Below, one piece after another: positions 15,001 through 24,288 of a stretch of DNA of 64,000 bases. The position numbers and the translations under genes were made by a program. Numbering within the stretch: position 1 is the first letter of the stretch; every line of letters begins with the position of its first letter. The stretch is from assembly GCF_014643775.1 (NCBI RefSeq), contig NZ_BMKC01000001.1, forward strand, positions 1,178,001 to 1,242,000, written 5' to 3'. The notes beneath the pieces were generated by a model. That model saw nothing but the letters and a program-made list of their open reading frames with translations, had not been told where the DNA came from and searched no databases. This stretch comes from Arenimonas soli (lineage in GTDB: Bacteria; Pseudomonadota; Gammaproteobacteria; Xanthomonadales; Xanthomonadaceae).

Positions 15001-16227
15001 CTAGCCGCGACCCGCCGCGCAGGGCAGGCAGTCGACCACGGTCCCGGCGTCGAATTCGCCGGCACCTTCGGGCAACACCAGCAGCACGTCGTTGCCCGCG
15101 GCGGCGGCCAGGCGGTGCGAGCCGGTGGCGGCATCGGGGACCACGTGCAGCTGGCCGCCCGCATCCACCTGCAGGCGCCCGCGCATGAACTCGCGCCGGT
15201 CGTGGCGCTTGTGCACGGGCTGGGCCAGCCTGGCGCGCCAGTGCGTGCGTGGCTCCTTGCGTCCCTGCAGGCCATCGATCAGGCGGCGTCCCAGCGTCAG
15301 GAAGGTCGCCAGCACCGACACCGGGTTGCCGGGCAGGCCCAGCAGCCTCGCCTCGCCCAGGCGCCCGAACAGCAGCGGCATGCCGGGTTTCATGCGCACC
15401 TTCCAGAAGTGGGTTTCACCGCGGGCCTGCAGCAGCGCCGGCAGATGGTCCTTTTCGCCGGCGCTGACGCCGCCGCAGGTGATCACCAGGTCGAAGGAAA
15501 ACGCCGCGTCTTCAAGCATCGCTGTTATGCGCGCCGGTTCGTCGGGCAGGATCGGCCAGGCCACCGGCTCCAGGCCTTCGGCCAGCAGCAGCGTCTGCAG
15601 CAGGGCGCGGTTGGAATCGTGGATTTCGCCCGGCGCCAGCGCCTGGCCAGGCGGCTTCAGCTCGTCGCCGGTAGTGAAAACGGCGACGGTCGGGCGGCGC
15701 GCAACGGCGAGCTCGGCCAGGCCAAGCGCCGCAGCGAGGCCCAGGCGCGCGGGGGTCAGCACGTCGCCGGCAGACAGCAGCTGCGTCCCGGGCTGCACGT
15801 CTTCGCCGGCGCGGCGGATATGGTCGTTCGCGGACGGCGCGCGGTCGGTGGTCAGGCGATCACCGTCCAGCCGTGCGTTCTCCTTGATGACGATCGCTTC
15901 AGCGCCGGCCGGCAGCGACGCGCCGGTGGTGATGCGACTGCCCTGCCCCGGCGCCAGCGCCAGGCCCCGGTCGGCGCCGGCGAACTGTTCGCCCACCAGC
16001 TGCCAGCCGCCGTCGGGCATCGGCAGGCCGCGCACGGCGAAGCCGTCCATGGCCGAATTGTCGAAGTTGGGCAGCGCGATCGGCGCCACCAGGTCTTCGG
16101 CCAGCACCCGGCCCAGCCCACGCTGCAGCGGGATGCGTTCGCTGGAAAGCCGGCGACTGGCGGCAACCCGGTCGATGATTCCGGCGGCCTCGTCGAAGCT
16201 GATGCGTGTGGGGAAGTCAGGTCTCAT
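15001..16227 (-). CDS. moeA: Molybdopterin molybdotransferase
   Basis: 408 residues with the MoeA order: RISFDEAAGIIDRVAA start, LPNFDNSAMDGFAVR (catalytic/structural motif), GEIHDSNRALLQTLL, and the MPT-binding core TCGGVSAGEKDHLP, then the C-terminal beta domain. It inserts molybdate into adenylylated molybdopterin in the cytoplasm. Its start overlaps the mobA stop by 4 bases, and moeB begins 9 bases after its stop. Confidence 0.95.
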   Translation of the reverse strand: MRPDFPTRISFDEAAGIIDRVAASRRLSSERIPLQRGLGRVLAEDLVAPIALPNFDNSAMDGFAVRGLPMPDGGWQLVGEQFAGADRGLALAPGQGSRITTGASLPAGAEAIVIKENARLDGDRLTTDRAPSANDHIRRAGEDVQPGTQLLSAGDVLTPARLGLAAALGLAELAVARRPTVAVFTTGDELKPPGQALAPGEIHDSNRALLQTLLLAEGLEPVAWPILPDEPARITAMLEDAAFSFDLVITCGGVSAGEKDHLPALLQARGETHFWKVRMKPGMPLLFGRLGEARLLGLPGNPVSVLATFLTLGRRLIDGLQGRKEPRTHWRARLAQPVHKRHDRREFMRGRLQVDAGGQLHVVPDAATGSHRLAAAAGNDVLLVLPEGAGEFDAGTVVDCLPCAAGRG

Positions 16228-16796
16228 GGGGTTTGATCATAGGCCTCGGGCGTATTGGCATTGCCCAGGCGGGCGGGCGAAATATCCAGCGTGGCCGGGC
16301 ACAGCGTCGCCAGGGCGCGGTGTACGACGGCTTCACCGGCATCGAGCGCGGACCGCGTGGCGGCTTGCAGCCCGGCGCCCGGCCACAGGCCCACCAGCGG
16401 CTGCAGCCCGCCGCCATCGCGCAGCCAGGCCCCTTGCGGCGACGCCAGCTGCGCAAGCCGGTCGAACAGGTTTTCCGGCAGGTCGTGGACATCCACCGGC
16501 AGCACCAGCAGCCAGGGCGTGCGGCAGGCGGCGGCCAGTGCTTCCAGGCCGGCCAGTGGACCCGGCTGGCCGGGGCGAAGGTCCTGCACGCAGGTGAATT
16601 CGCGCCGGGCCCAACGCGGATCGGGCGTTCGCACGCTGGCGAGCCGCTGGGCGAAGGCCGGAGTTCCGAGTTCCTGCAGCACGGCGTCCAGCGCCGGTTT
16701 GCCCGCGCGCGGCAGCCAGGCCTTGTCCCGGCCACCGACGCGTTCGCCGCGTCCTCCGGCCAGCAGGCCCAGGGTGACGTCGGCGCCCGCGATCAC
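16224..16796 (-). CDS. mobA: Molybdenum cofactor guanylyltransferase
   Basis: 190 residues starting with GTG at 16796, which overlaps the der stop (GTGA). The N-terminal signature [20 protein letters not shown] is the MobA GTP-binding loop; QPLVGLW and the C-terminal [10 protein letters not shown] also match. It converts Mo-molybdopterin to the guanine dinucleotide form for DMSO-reductase-type enzymes. A much longer upstream frame exists but is only der read out of frame. MsrP in this window uses the non-nucleotide cofactor, so other enzymes elsewhere must need MobA. Confidence 0.92.
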   Translation of the reverse strand: MIAGADVTLGLLAGGRGERVGGRDKAWLPRAGKPALDAVLQELGTPAFAQRLASVRTPDPRWARREFTCVQDLRPGQPGPLAGLEALAAACRTPWLLVLPVDVHDLPENLFDRLAQLASPQGAWLRDGGGLQPLVGLWPGAGLQAATRSALDAGEAVVHRALATLCPATLDISPARLGNANTPEAYDQTP

Positions 16797-18193
16797 TTCC
16801 CGCGCTTGACGTGCCGCATCAGGCGGCGCTTGGCCTTGATCTGCCGGTCGCTGAGCGGGTTCTTCTTGCCCTCGTAGGGGTTTTCGCCTTCCTTGAAGAT
16901 GAAGCGAACCGGCGTGCCGACCAGCTTGAAGCGCTTGCGGAAGAAGTTCTCGAGGTAACGCCGGTAGCTTTCGCTGAGCACGCGCAGGCGGGTGCCGTGC
17001 ACGATGAAGGTGGGCGGGTTGGCGCCGCCCGGGTGGCAATAGCGCAGCTTCGAGACATGCCCGCGCACGGCCGGCGGCGGGAAGCTCTGGTAGGCGATTT
17101 CCAGCGCCTTGGTGACCTCCGAGGTGCTGAATTCCCTGGTGGCCGAGGCGTGGGCGCGGTGGATGGCGCGGAAGAGTTCGCGCATGCCGGTGCCATGCAG
17201 CGCCGAAATGGGCAGGCGCTCGGCCCACTCGCAGAACGACAGCTTGCGCACCAGCATGCCTTCGGTCTGCTCGCGCTGGTATTTGCTCTGCCCGTCCCAC
17301 TTGTTGACCGCGATCACCAGCGCCTTGCCGGCCTGCAGGATCAGGCCCAGCACGGTGGCGTCCTGTTCGGTCACGCCTTCGCCGGCGTCGAGCAGCACCA
17401 CCGCGACCTGGCAGTTTTCGATCGCCTGCAGGGTCTTGAATACCGAGAACTTCTCGACCGCTTCTTCCACTTTCGAGCGCCGGCGCAGGCCGGCGGTGTC
17501 GATCAGGCGGTAGTCGCGGCCGTCGCGGGTCAGGTCCACCGCGATCGAATCGCGGGTGGTGCCGGGCACGTCGGAGGCGATCATGCGCTCCTCGCCCAGC
17601 AGGCGGTTCACCAGCGTCGACTTGCCGACGTTGGGCCGGCCCAGGAAGGCGATGCGGATGCGATGCGGGTCGTCGGCCAGCACCGCGGCGTCGCCGTCTT
17701 CGGGCAGCTCCGGGATGACCTGTTCAAGCAGCTCGGGCACGCCGCGCTGGTGCGCCGCGGCGACCGGGATGACCTTCTCGACGCCGTAGCGCGCGAACTC
17801 GGACAGCACCGGCTGCAGCTCCAGGCCGTCGACCTTGTTGATGACCAGGAAAAACCGCCGGCCGGTCTTGCGCAGCCAGGCCAGGATGGCGTCGTCGACG
17901 GCCGAAGGGCCTTCGCGGCCATCGACCACGAACAGCACCAGGTCGGCTTCTTCCACGGCGGCGCGGGCCTGGCGCGCGGTGGCGCCGGCCAGGCCTTCTT
18001 CGTCGCCGGACAGGCCGCCGGTGTCGCACAGGCCGAAGGGCCGGTCTTCGACCAGCCGGCAGAATCCGTAGTGGCGATCCCGGGTGACCCCGGGTTCGTC
18101 GTGCACGAGCGCGTCACGGCTGCGCGTCAACGCATTGAACAGCGTTGACTTGCCGACGTTGGGACGGCCCACGAGAGCAACCAATGGCAACAC
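16793..18193 (-). CDS. der: Ribosome-assembly GTPase Der (EngA)
   Basis: 466 residues with two tandem GTPase domains. G domain 1 has [16 protein letters not shown] and NKVDG; domain 2 (from about 188) has [16 protein letters not shown] and NKWDG. The C-terminal KH-like domain (about 365-466) ends in a Lys/Arg-rich tail. It acts in 50S subunit maturation and is essential in most bacteria. It lies between bamB (35 bases upstream) and mobA, the usual bamB-der order. Confidence 0.97.
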   Translation of the reverse strand: MLPLVALVGRPNVGKSTLFNALTRSRDALVHDEPGVTRDRHYGFCRLVEDRPFGLCDTGGLSGDEEGLAGATARQARAAVEEADLVLFVVDGREGPSAVDDAILAWLRKTGRRFFLVINKVDGLELQPVLSEFARYGVEKVIPVAAAHQRGVPELLEQVIPELPEDGDAAVLADDPHRIRIAFLGRPNVGKSTLVNRLLGEERMIASDVPGTTRDSIAVDLTRDGRDYRLIDTAGLRRRSKVEEAVEKFSVFKTLQAIENCQVAVVLLDAGEGVTEQDATVLGLILQAGKALVIAVNKWDGQSKYQREQTEGMLVRKLSFCEWAERLPISALHGTGMRELFRAIHRAHASATREFSTSEVTKALEIAYQSFPPPAVRGHVSKLRYCHPGGANPPTFIVHGTRLRVLSESYRRYLENFFRKRFKLVGTPVRFIFKEGENPYEGKKNPLSDRQIKAKRRLMRHVKRGK

Positions 18194-18228
18194 GCGGAAC
18201 TCTCCCGTGGATTACGTCAACCGGCTTC

Positions 18229-19452
18229 TTATTGCGCCGGCGACGGGTAAGCGGACAGGCGACCCTCGGCGTCCAGCACGATCAAGGTGCCGGTCGGGGT
18301 GACCTGGGGGGTGCCGCGGATCGGTGCCTTGCCGGCGCGGTTGCGGCCGACGATGACGCCGTCGTCGCTGCGCAGCCAGTGCACGTAGCCGTCCAGGTCG
18401 CCCACCACCAGGTAGTTGCCATGGATGGCCGGCGTGGTCAGCCAGCGGCGGGCCAGGGCTTCCTGGCGCCAGAGGGCCGAACCGGTGTTGCGATCCAGCG
18501 CCCAGACCGTGCCGGCGGTGTCGGACAGCACCACGCGGTCGCCCAGCAGGGCCAGGCCGGAATAACCGCCGGTATCGCGGTTCCACAGCGGGCGGCCGTT
18601 CTGGGTCGAAATGGCCATGGTCTGGCCGGCGAAGCTGGTGGCGAACAGTTCGGAGAAGCCCAGGGCCAGCTCGCCGTCGACGTCGGCCATGCGGTCGAGG
18701 TCGTTGCGGCCTTCGGATTCGGCGACCAGTTGGGTCCAGGCGACCAGGCCGTCGTTGATGCGCAGGGCGACGACGGTGCCGTCGTCATACCCCAGGTAGG
18801 CCAGTTGGCCGTCGCTGACCGGCGCGCCGTTGCCGCGCACGCTCAGGGCCGGGATGCCGCGGTCGAACACCCACTTGCGGGTGCCGTCGGCCGGGTCCAG
18901 GCCAAAGGTGCGGCCGTCGTTGCTGCGCACGATGATGCGATCGGGGGTGACCAGCGGCGCGGCGATCACCTCGGAGGTGACCTTGGCGCGCCAGCGCTCG
19001 GCGCCGGTTTCGGCGTCCAGGGCCACCACTTCGCCATTGCGGCCGCCGGCGACCACCATGCCGTTGCCCACGCCCGGACCACCGCTGAGGCCACCGTCGA
19101 TGGACTTGCGGCGCCAGAAGAACAGGCGGCTGCCCTCCTTGCGGGTCGGGGCGACTTCGGAATCCCAGAGCACGTCGCCGTTGGTGGCGCTGATCGCCAG
19201 CACGCGGCCTTCGTCGTTGGACACGTACAGGCGGTCGCCTTCTATGGCCGGGCGCTGGCGCAGGCCCAGCCTGGCGTTTTCATCGCCGAGCTTGCGCGAC
19301 CAGGCCTTGTTGACGGCAATGGGGCTGGCGATTTCAACCAGCTCGGCCGGATCGCTGGCCTTGTTCTTGTCGTCGCCGAACCAGCCCTTGAGGGTGGTGC
19401 AGCCCGTGGTGGACGCCAGTAGCGCCGCGATGATCAGGGTACGACGCAGCAT
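18229..19452 (-). CDS. bamB: Outer-membrane assembly lipoprotein BamB
   Basis: 407 residues with a lipoprotein signal (LIIAALLASTTGC) and then an eight-bladed beta-propeller of PQQ-like repeats (for example GDRLYVSNDEGRVLAIS, GNGMVVAGGRNGEVVALDAETG, GDRVVLSDTAGTVWALDRNTG). It is the BAM-complex subunit that helps fold outer-membrane proteins. It starts 4 bases after the yfgM stop and precedes der, the conserved order. Confidence 0.96.
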   Translation of the reverse strand: MLRRTLIIAALLASTTGCTTLKGWFGDDKNKASDPAELVEIASPIAVNKAWSRKLGDENARLGLRQRPAIEGDRLYVSNDEGRVLAISATNGDVLWDSEVAPTRKEGSRLFFWRRKSIDGGLSGGPGVGNGMVVAGGRNGEVVALDAETGAERWRAKVTSEVIAAPLVTPDRIIVRSNDGRTFGLDPADGTRKWVFDRGIPALSVRGNGAPVSDGQLAYLGYDDGTVVALRINDGLVAWTQLVAESEGRNDLDRMADVDGELALGFSELFATSFAGQTMAISTQNGRPLWNRDTGGYSGLALLGDRVVLSDTAGTVWALDRNTGSALWRQEALARRWLTTPAIHGNYLVVGDLDGYVHWLRSDDGVIVGRNRAGKAPIRGTPQVTPTGTLIVLDAEGRLSAYPSPAQ

Positions 19453-19456
19453 GCGC

Positions 19457-20107
19457 TCAGGCCTCCGGGGAATCGGGCAGGCGGCCGCCGGCCGCGGTGA
19501 ACTTCATTTCGACGATGCCGCGGGTCGGCGACGCCAGGTCAAGCGCGGCAAGCGACTGCTCGTAGGCCGCTCGGGCCTGTTCGCGGTTGCCCAGCGCCAG
19601 TTCGGCATCACCCCGCAGCTCGCCGGCGACGCCGGGGTAACTGGGCAGCGGATGCGCGTCGAGGCGTTTGATGACGTCTTCGTGCCTGCCAAGGCCGGCC
19701 AGCAGGCGCATCGCGCGCAGCTGCAGCAGCTCGGCCATGGCCGGGTCGACGTGTTCGGGCGACACGGCGTCGAGCTTGGCCAGCGCCTCCTCGGCCTTGC
19801 CCTCGGCCTGCAGGCGCTGCGCTTCATTGAGCGCGACAATCGCGATGTAGGGCGTTTCCGGATGGTTCTGGCGCAGCGCCTGCGCATGGGCCAGGGCCTT
19901 GTCGGTCTGCCCGCCGTCCGAGGCGCGGCTGTAGGCCAGGAATTCGGCGGCGGCCTCGACCTTGCGCGCTTCCCCCTGGTTCTGCCACCACTGCCAGCCA
20001 CCCAGGGCCGCCAGGCCCAGCGCAACGCCGGTGATCAGGGAAGAGCCGTTGTTCTTGAGCCAGGCGCGAACGCGTTCGCCCTGTTCGTATTCGTCAATCT
20101 GGTCCAT
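19457..20107 (-). CDS. yfgM: YfgM family periplasmic tetratricopeptide protein
   Basis: 216 residues. A short cytoplasmic N-terminus (MDQIDEYEQGERVRAWLKNN), one membrane helix (about 22-42, LITGVALGLAALGGWQWW) and periplasmic TPR-like helices with alternating Ala/Leu repeats match YfgM. In E. coli YfgM is an ancillary SecYEG subunit that works with the chaperone PpiD. The gene sits between rodZ and bamB; in many relatives ispG and hisS separate it from rodZ, but not here. Confidence 0.9.
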   Translation of the reverse strand: MDQIDEYEQGERVRAWLKNNGSSLITGVALGLAALGGWQWWQNQGEARKVEAAAEFLAYSRASDGGQTDKALAHAQALRQNHPETPYIAIVALNEAQRLQAEGKAEEALAKLDAVSPEHVDPAMAELLQLRAMRLLAGLGRHEDVIKRLDAHPLPSYPGVAGELRGDAELALGNREQARAAYEQSLAALDLASPTRGIVEMKFTAAGGRLPDSPEA

Positions 20108-20175
20108 GGATCACTTCTTCGGGCCGGCGCACGGACGGCGCGGGCAGTGGGTCGGGTGGCCGGGGCGCCGGTGGA

Positions 20176-21045
20176 TTACCGGGCAGGCTCGGGTTCGCCG
20201 CCAGAGGATACCGTAAAGCGGGCGACGTTCGCCGTGCGGAAGGGCTCGAGGTTCACCGGCTGGCCATCGTGCAGCACTTCCACGGCGGCGGCATTGCCCA
20301 GCGTGATGTAGCCCACTTCCCCGTCTGCGTAGCGGCGCTCGGCGCCGGCGTCGAGCAGCGCGCGCTCCAGGCTGCGACCCTGGGCGTCGTTCACTTCCAG
20401 CCAGCTCTGGCCGCTGAAGCGCAGCACGAGGCCGTCCTGGCCGGTGATCGCAGCCGGGAGTTCCGGCGCCGGGGTCTTGGCCGGGACCGGGGCCATGGAA
20501 GCCATCACCGGCTCCGGGGTGACCGGTTCAGGCGTGACGGCAGGCAGCGCGATGGTGCGGTCGGCGCCGGCGACAGCCGGCGCGGGGTCGAGCGCGGGCA
20601 ACACCGAGGCATCGGGCTCAAGGGTCAGCGACTGCGGCCGGTCGGCGTTCTGGTAGTGCCGGGCGACCAGCACCACGGGAACCACCAGCACCGCGGTCAT
20701 CACCAAGTAGACGACGTTGCGCAGGGACTTGTCCAGGGTACGGCGCAGCCCGGACCGCGAGGTCAGCGGCACCAGGGCCGGCGTCGGCGCCGGCGCGACC
20801 ACTGGCTGCAGCAACTCCTGCGGCAGGTCCAGCAGGCGCAGGTAGCTGCCCAGGTAGCTGCGCACGTAGATCGGCGCACCCAGTCGCTGCCAGTCCTCGC
20901 GCTCCATCGCTTCAATGATGGCGACCGGCAGCCGCAGCTGCTGGCCGGCCTGCTCCCGGGTCAGCCCACACTTGTCGCGGGCCGCGCGCAGGCGCTGGCC
21001 AAGGGGATCTACAAACAAACCTTCCTGCCGGCCTTCGGTAGTCAT
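20176..21045 (-). CDS. rodZ: RodZ-like helix-turn-helix membrane protein
   Basis: 289 residues. The N-terminal cytoplasmic domain (about 15-85, LRAARDKCGLTREQAGQQL and IEAMEREDWQRLGAPIYVRSYL) is the RodZ-type HTH. One membrane helix follows at about 113-130 (VVYLVMTAVLVVPVVLVA), then a Pro/Thr-rich linker and a DUF4115 C-terminal domain (VLRFSGQSWLEVNDAQGRSL). RodZ links MreB to the cell-wall machinery and sets rod shape. It overlaps the pilF stop by 4 bases. Confidence 0.9.
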   Translation of the reverse strand: MTTEGRQEGLFVDPLGQRLRAARDKCGLTREQAGQQLRLPVAIIEAMEREDWQRLGAPIYVRSYLGSYLRLLDLPQELLQPVVAPAPTPALVPLTSRSGLRRTLDKSLRNVVYLVMTAVLVVPVVLVARHYQNADRPQSLTLEPDASVLPALDPAPAVAGADRTIALPAVTPEPVTPEPVMASMAPVPAKTPAPELPAAITGQDGLVLRFSGQSWLEVNDAQGRSLERALLDAGAERRYADGEVGYITLGNAAAVEVLHDGQPVNLEPFRTANVARFTVSSGGEPEPAR

Positions 21046-21815
21046 GACTGCGGGGATTCCTTGCGGGCGGTTGGCGTGTGGTCCGGGAAACCCTGCCGCA
21101 GGCGCGTACGGTAGCGCTCGGCAGCGGCGCGGTCGCCGGCACCTTCTTCGATGGCGATGGCCAGCTCGAGCAGCTCGGCGCCCACTTCGGCCACCGATTC
21201 ACGACGCTGGAAGAAGGCCCGGGCGCCCATGAAATTGCCCTGCTGGTACTGCAGGCGCGCCATCTGCTCGAGCAGCGAAGCGCTCTTTGGGTCGATGGCC
21301 AGGCCCTTGCGCAGGGCAACGTCGGCCCGGTCCAGCCGGCCAGCGTGAACGGAACAGCGCCCGGCGTTGAAGTACGCCTGCGCCTTGGCCTCGTAGAAAG
21401 GGTCGAGCACCGCACGGGCGAACACCGCATCGGCTTCGTCGTACTTCCGGTGTTCGCACAGCCAGGCGCCGTAGGCGTTGAGTATGTGGCCGGTGTCGGG
21501 GGCCAGCTTGGCGGCCTGGGCGAAATGCTCGCCGGCCCGGGTGGAATCGTCCAGGGCCTGGCGGATCATGCCCATGACCACCTGGACGTCGGCCGAGCCC
21601 GGGTCGCTGCGAAGGGCGCGCTGGGCGCGGTCCATGGCGACGTCGAGCTTGCCGGCGGAAAGGTAGTTCTGCGCCAGCTGCAGGTTGGCCATGCCCTTGT
21701 TGCTCATCTCCGGCTGCGCCTTGGTGGCGCGCGTGACGCCCCCGGTGCCGGCACACCCGGCCAGGACCAGCGCCAGCGCGCCGGCGAAGAGGAACGGGAA
21801 CGACTTAAGCTGCAT
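21042..21815 (-). CDS. pilF: Type IV pilus biogenesis lipoprotein PilF/PilW
   Basis: 257 residues from the internal ATG at 21815, which opens a lipoprotein signal ([14 protein letters not shown]); a longer frame upstream only overlaps rlmN. TPR motifs run from about residue 40 to 230 ([30 protein letters not shown], split here across two repeats). PilF/PilW is the outer-membrane pilotin that assembles the PilQ secretin. Its start lies 11 bases inside rlmN, so the two are coupled. Confidence 0.9.
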   Translation of the reverse strand: MQLKSFPFLFAGALALVLAGCAGTGGVTRATKAQPEMSNKGMANLQLAQNYLSAGKLDVAMDRAQRALRSDPGSADVQVVMGMIRQALDDSTRAGEHFAQAAKLAPDTGHILNAYGAWLCEHRKYDEADAVFARAVLDPFYEAKAQAYFNAGRCSVHAGRLDRADVALRKGLAIDPKSASLLEQMARLQYQQGNFMGARAFFQRRESVAEVGAELLELAIAIEEGAGDRAAAERYRTRLRQGFPDHTPTARKESPQS

Positions 21816-22968
21816 CGGAAACCCCCTGTTGTTCGAGCTTGCGCTTGAATTCGGACTGGCGGCGCGTACGGTCCATGACCTGGCCCTTGAGCTGGCCACA
21901 GGCCGCGTCGATGTCGTCGCCGCGGGTACGCCGGACCATGGCGAGCACGCCGGCGTCGAGCAGGATCTTCTGGAAAGCGCGGATTTCCGTTTCGCCGCTG
22001 CGCTCGAAGCGCGTGCCGGGGAACGGGTTGAACGGGATCAGGTTGACCTTGCCCGCGTCCGCGTACTGCATCTTGTTGGAGAACGACTTCATCAGCTTCG
22101 CCAGTTCGCGGGCGATGGCCGGGGAATCGTTGACGCCCTTCATCAGGGTGTATTCGAAGGTGACCGAGTCGCCCTTGCGCTTGTTGCGCAGGTAACGCAC
22201 GCAGGCGTCCATCAGCTCGGCCACGGGGTACTTCTTGTTGAGCGGGATCAGCTCGGTGCGCAGTTCGTCGTTGGGCGCGTGCAGCGACACGGCCAGGGCG
22301 ACGTCGGATTCGACGGCCAGGCGGTCGATCATCGGCACCAGGCCCGAAGTGGACAGGGTGACGCGCTTGTTGGCCAGGCCGAAGCCCAGGTCGTCGCGCA
22401 TGATGCTCATGGCGCGCACCACGTTGTCGAAGTTCAGCAGCGGCTCGCCCATGCCCATCATCACCACGTTGGTGAGCTTGCGGTTGAGATGGGTCTTGTT
22501 GCCCAGGTGCTTGGAGGCCACCCACACCTGGCCGATGATTTCGGCAGTGCTGAGGTTGCGGTTGAAGCCCTGGGTGGCGGTGGAGCAGAACTGGCAGTTC
22601 AGGCCGCAGCCGACCTGGCTGGACACGCACAGCGTGCCGCGGCCCTTGTCGGGGATGAACACGGCCTCGATGGCGTTGCCGGCGTCCATGCCCAGCAGCC
22701 ACTTGTGGGTACCGTCCGCCGACGGCTTGTCGAAAAGCACGTTCGGCGGGCGGATTTCGGCGACCGCCTCGAGCTTGGCGCGAAGCGCCTTGCCCACGTC
22801 GGTCATTTGCCCGAAGTCGGTGACGTGCTGGTGGTAGATCCACTTCATCACCTGGTGGGCGCGGAAGCGCTTCTCGCCGAGGATGTCGGCGAAGAAGTGC
22901 TCCATGCCCTCGCGATCGAGGTCGAGCAGGTTGGTCTTGGCGACGGCCTCGGTCACGGCATCACTCAA
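21805..22968 (-). CDS. rlmN: Dual-specificity 23S rRNA/tRNA adenine-C2 methyltransferase RlmN
   Basis: 387 residues. The radical-SAM motif is CGLNCQFC (CX3CX2C), preceded by the conserved QVG. The second half has [11 protein letters not shown] and the methyl-carrying Cys in [11 protein letters not shown]. It methylates A2503 of 23S rRNA and A37 of some tRNAs. It overlaps ndk by 4 bases upstream and pilF downstream. Confidence 0.97.
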   Translation of the reverse strand: MSDAVTEAVAKTNLLDLDREGMEHFFADILGEKRFRAHQVMKWIYHQHVTDFGQMTDVGKALRAKLEAVAEIRPPNVLFDKPSADGTHKWLLGMDAGNAIEAVFIPDKGRGTLCVSSQVGCGLNCQFCSTATQGFNRNLSTAEIIGQVWVASKHLGNKTHLNRKLTNVVMMGMGEPLLNFDNVVRAMSIMRDDLGFGLANKRVTLSTSGLVPMIDRLAVESDVALAVSLHAPNDELRTELIPLNKKYPVAELMDACVRYLRNKRKGDSVTFEYTLMKGVNDSPAIARELAKLMKSFSNKMQYADAGKVNLIPFNPFPGTRFERSGETEIRAFQKILLDAGVLAMVRRTRGDDIDAACGQLKGQVMDRTRRQSEFKRKLEQQGVSDAA

Positions 22969-23390
22969 CGCGGGCAGAGCTCGGTGGCGCTGAAGAAGTA
23001 CGCGGTTTCGATCGCGGCGTTCTCCAGGCTGTCGGAACCATGCACGGCATTGGCGTCGATGGTTTCGGCGAAGTCGGCGCGGATGGTGCCCGGCGCGGCT
23101 TCCTTCGGATTGGTGGCGCCCATCAGGTCGCGGTTCTTGGCGACGGCGTTGTCACCTTCGAGCACCTGGATCATCACCGGACCCGAGGTCATGAACTCGA
23201 CCAGGGCGTTGAAGAAGGGACGTTCGCGGTGCACCGCGTAGAAGCCTTCGGCCTCCTTGCGGGAAAGGTGCTTCATCTTGGCCGCGACGATCTTCAGGCC
23301 GGCCTTTTCGAAGCGGGCGTAGATCTCGCCGATGACGTTCTTGGCGACCGCGTCGGGCTTGATGATGGAAATGGTGCGCTCCAGCGCCAT
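22965..23390 (-). CDS. ndk: Nucleoside diphosphate kinase
   Basis: 141 residues, the usual family length. Starts [18 protein letters not shown]; the phosphorylated His lies in [12 protein letters not shown]. It balances (d)NTP pools by ping-pong phosphotransfer from ATP. It is the first gene of the leftward ndk-rlmN-pilF-rodZ-yfgM-bamB-der-mobA-moeA-moeB run and is divergent from the TetR gene across 232 bases. Confidence 0.98.
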   Translation of the reverse strand: MALERTISIIKPDAVAKNVIGEIYARFEKAGLKIVAAKMKHLSRKEAEGFYAVHRERPFFNALVEFMTSGPVMIQVLEGDNAVAKNRDLMGATNPKEAAPGTIRADFAETIDANAVHGSDSLENAAIETAYFFSATELCPR

Positions 23391-23559
23391 GGTCTAACTC
23401 CGTAGGTTGCAAGGGTTTTGGGAGCCCATGAATTTACCACAATTCCCCGGTACGGCGAGGGTTTAGCGCAATTCCCTGATTATTTCCAGCAGTATCGGCC
23501 ACCCCGCCCTCACCCTCCTCCGGGGAGCCTCCGGTGTTGCACTCGTTTGAATTGCCCAT

Positions 23560-23587
23560 TTGACCCTGGTCCGGCTCCGGGTACACT
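23560..23587 (+). promoter_or_regulatory. Candidate sigma-70 promoter of the TetR-fad operon
   Basis: TTGACC (23560-23565) and TACACT (23582-23587) with a 16-base spacer lie 35 bases upstream of the TetR start. Both hexamers match consensus at four of six positions. The partly symmetric GTTTCAATCGAAC at 23599-23611, between promoter and start codon, is a possible autoregulatory operator, weakly supported. Confidence 0.5.
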
Positions 23588-23622
23588 CGCCAACACCTGT
23601 TTCAATCGAACGCTGGCAAGCC

Positions 23623-24243
23623 ATGAGCACGAGCCATTTCAACACCAAGGAACGCATCCTCGGCGCCGCCGAAGAACTGTTCGCCCAGCACGGCTTCGCA
23701 GGCACGTCGCTGCGGCAGGTCACCAGCCGGGCCGACGTCAACATCGCGGCGGTCAACTACCACTTCGGCAGCAAGGAAAACCTGGTCAACGAGGTCTTCC
23801 GGCGCCGCATGGACGAGATGAGCGAACGTCGCCTGGCCTTGCTGCGGCAGGCCCAGGACAAGCAGCCGGGCGACCTGGAGGCCATCCTCTCGGCCTTCAT
23901 CGAACCGCCCCTGGCCCTGACCATCGACCGCCACGGCGGCTCGGCCTTCGTGCGGGTGCTGGCCCGGGCCTTTGCCGAAAAGAACGACCGCCTGCGCAAG
24001 TTCCTGTCCGACAACTACGGCCACGTGCTGCGCGAGTTCGCCAGGGCCCTGGGCCAGGCCCTGCCCGACCTGGCCAAGGAAGACCTGTACTGGCGGCTGG
24101 ATTTCACCGCCGGCGCGCTCACCTACGCCATGGCCGACTTCGGCCTGATCAAGCGCCCGGCGGGCGTCTCCGAAAAGGCCCACTGCGAAAAGGCCGCCCA
24201 GGCCCTTATCCGGTTCGCCGCCGCCGGCCTGCGCGCCGGCTGA
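23623..24243 (+). CDS. TetR/AcrR family regulator of fatty-acid oxidation (PsrA-like)
   Basis: 206 residues from the ATG at 23623, which puts the HTH at the normal distance. The DNA-binding domain is clear: FNTKERILGAAEELFAQHGF and TSLRQVTSRADVNIAAVNYH. The C-terminal ligand domain is helical. It lies 45 bases before a two-gene beta-oxidation operon, the place of acyl-CoA-responsive TetR repressors such as PsrA or FadR of Bacillus. Ligand and targets are inferred from context only. Confidence 0.85.
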   Translation: MSTSHFNTKERILGAAEELFAQHGFAGTSLRQVTSRADVNIAAVNYHFGSKENLVNEVFRRRMDEMSERRLALLRQAQDKQPGDLEAILSAFIEPPLALTIDRHGGSAFVRVLARAFAEKNDRLRKFLSDNYGHVLREFARALGQALPDLAKEDLYWRLDFTAGALTYAMADFGLIKRPAGVSEKAHCEKAAQALIRFAAAGLRAG

Positions 24244-24288
24244 GCCCGGCACCCACCCTCTCCCTTCTCCTCCCACGGAGCTGTTCCC

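Noticed and set aside
14581-16236. A 551-codon open frame on the + strand
   Set aside because: It is the shadow of moeB and moeA; low complexity and no domain.
16797-17300. Upstream extension of the mobA frame
   Set aside because: The Pro/Arg/His-rich extension is der read out of frame; MobA homology begins at the GTG at 16796.
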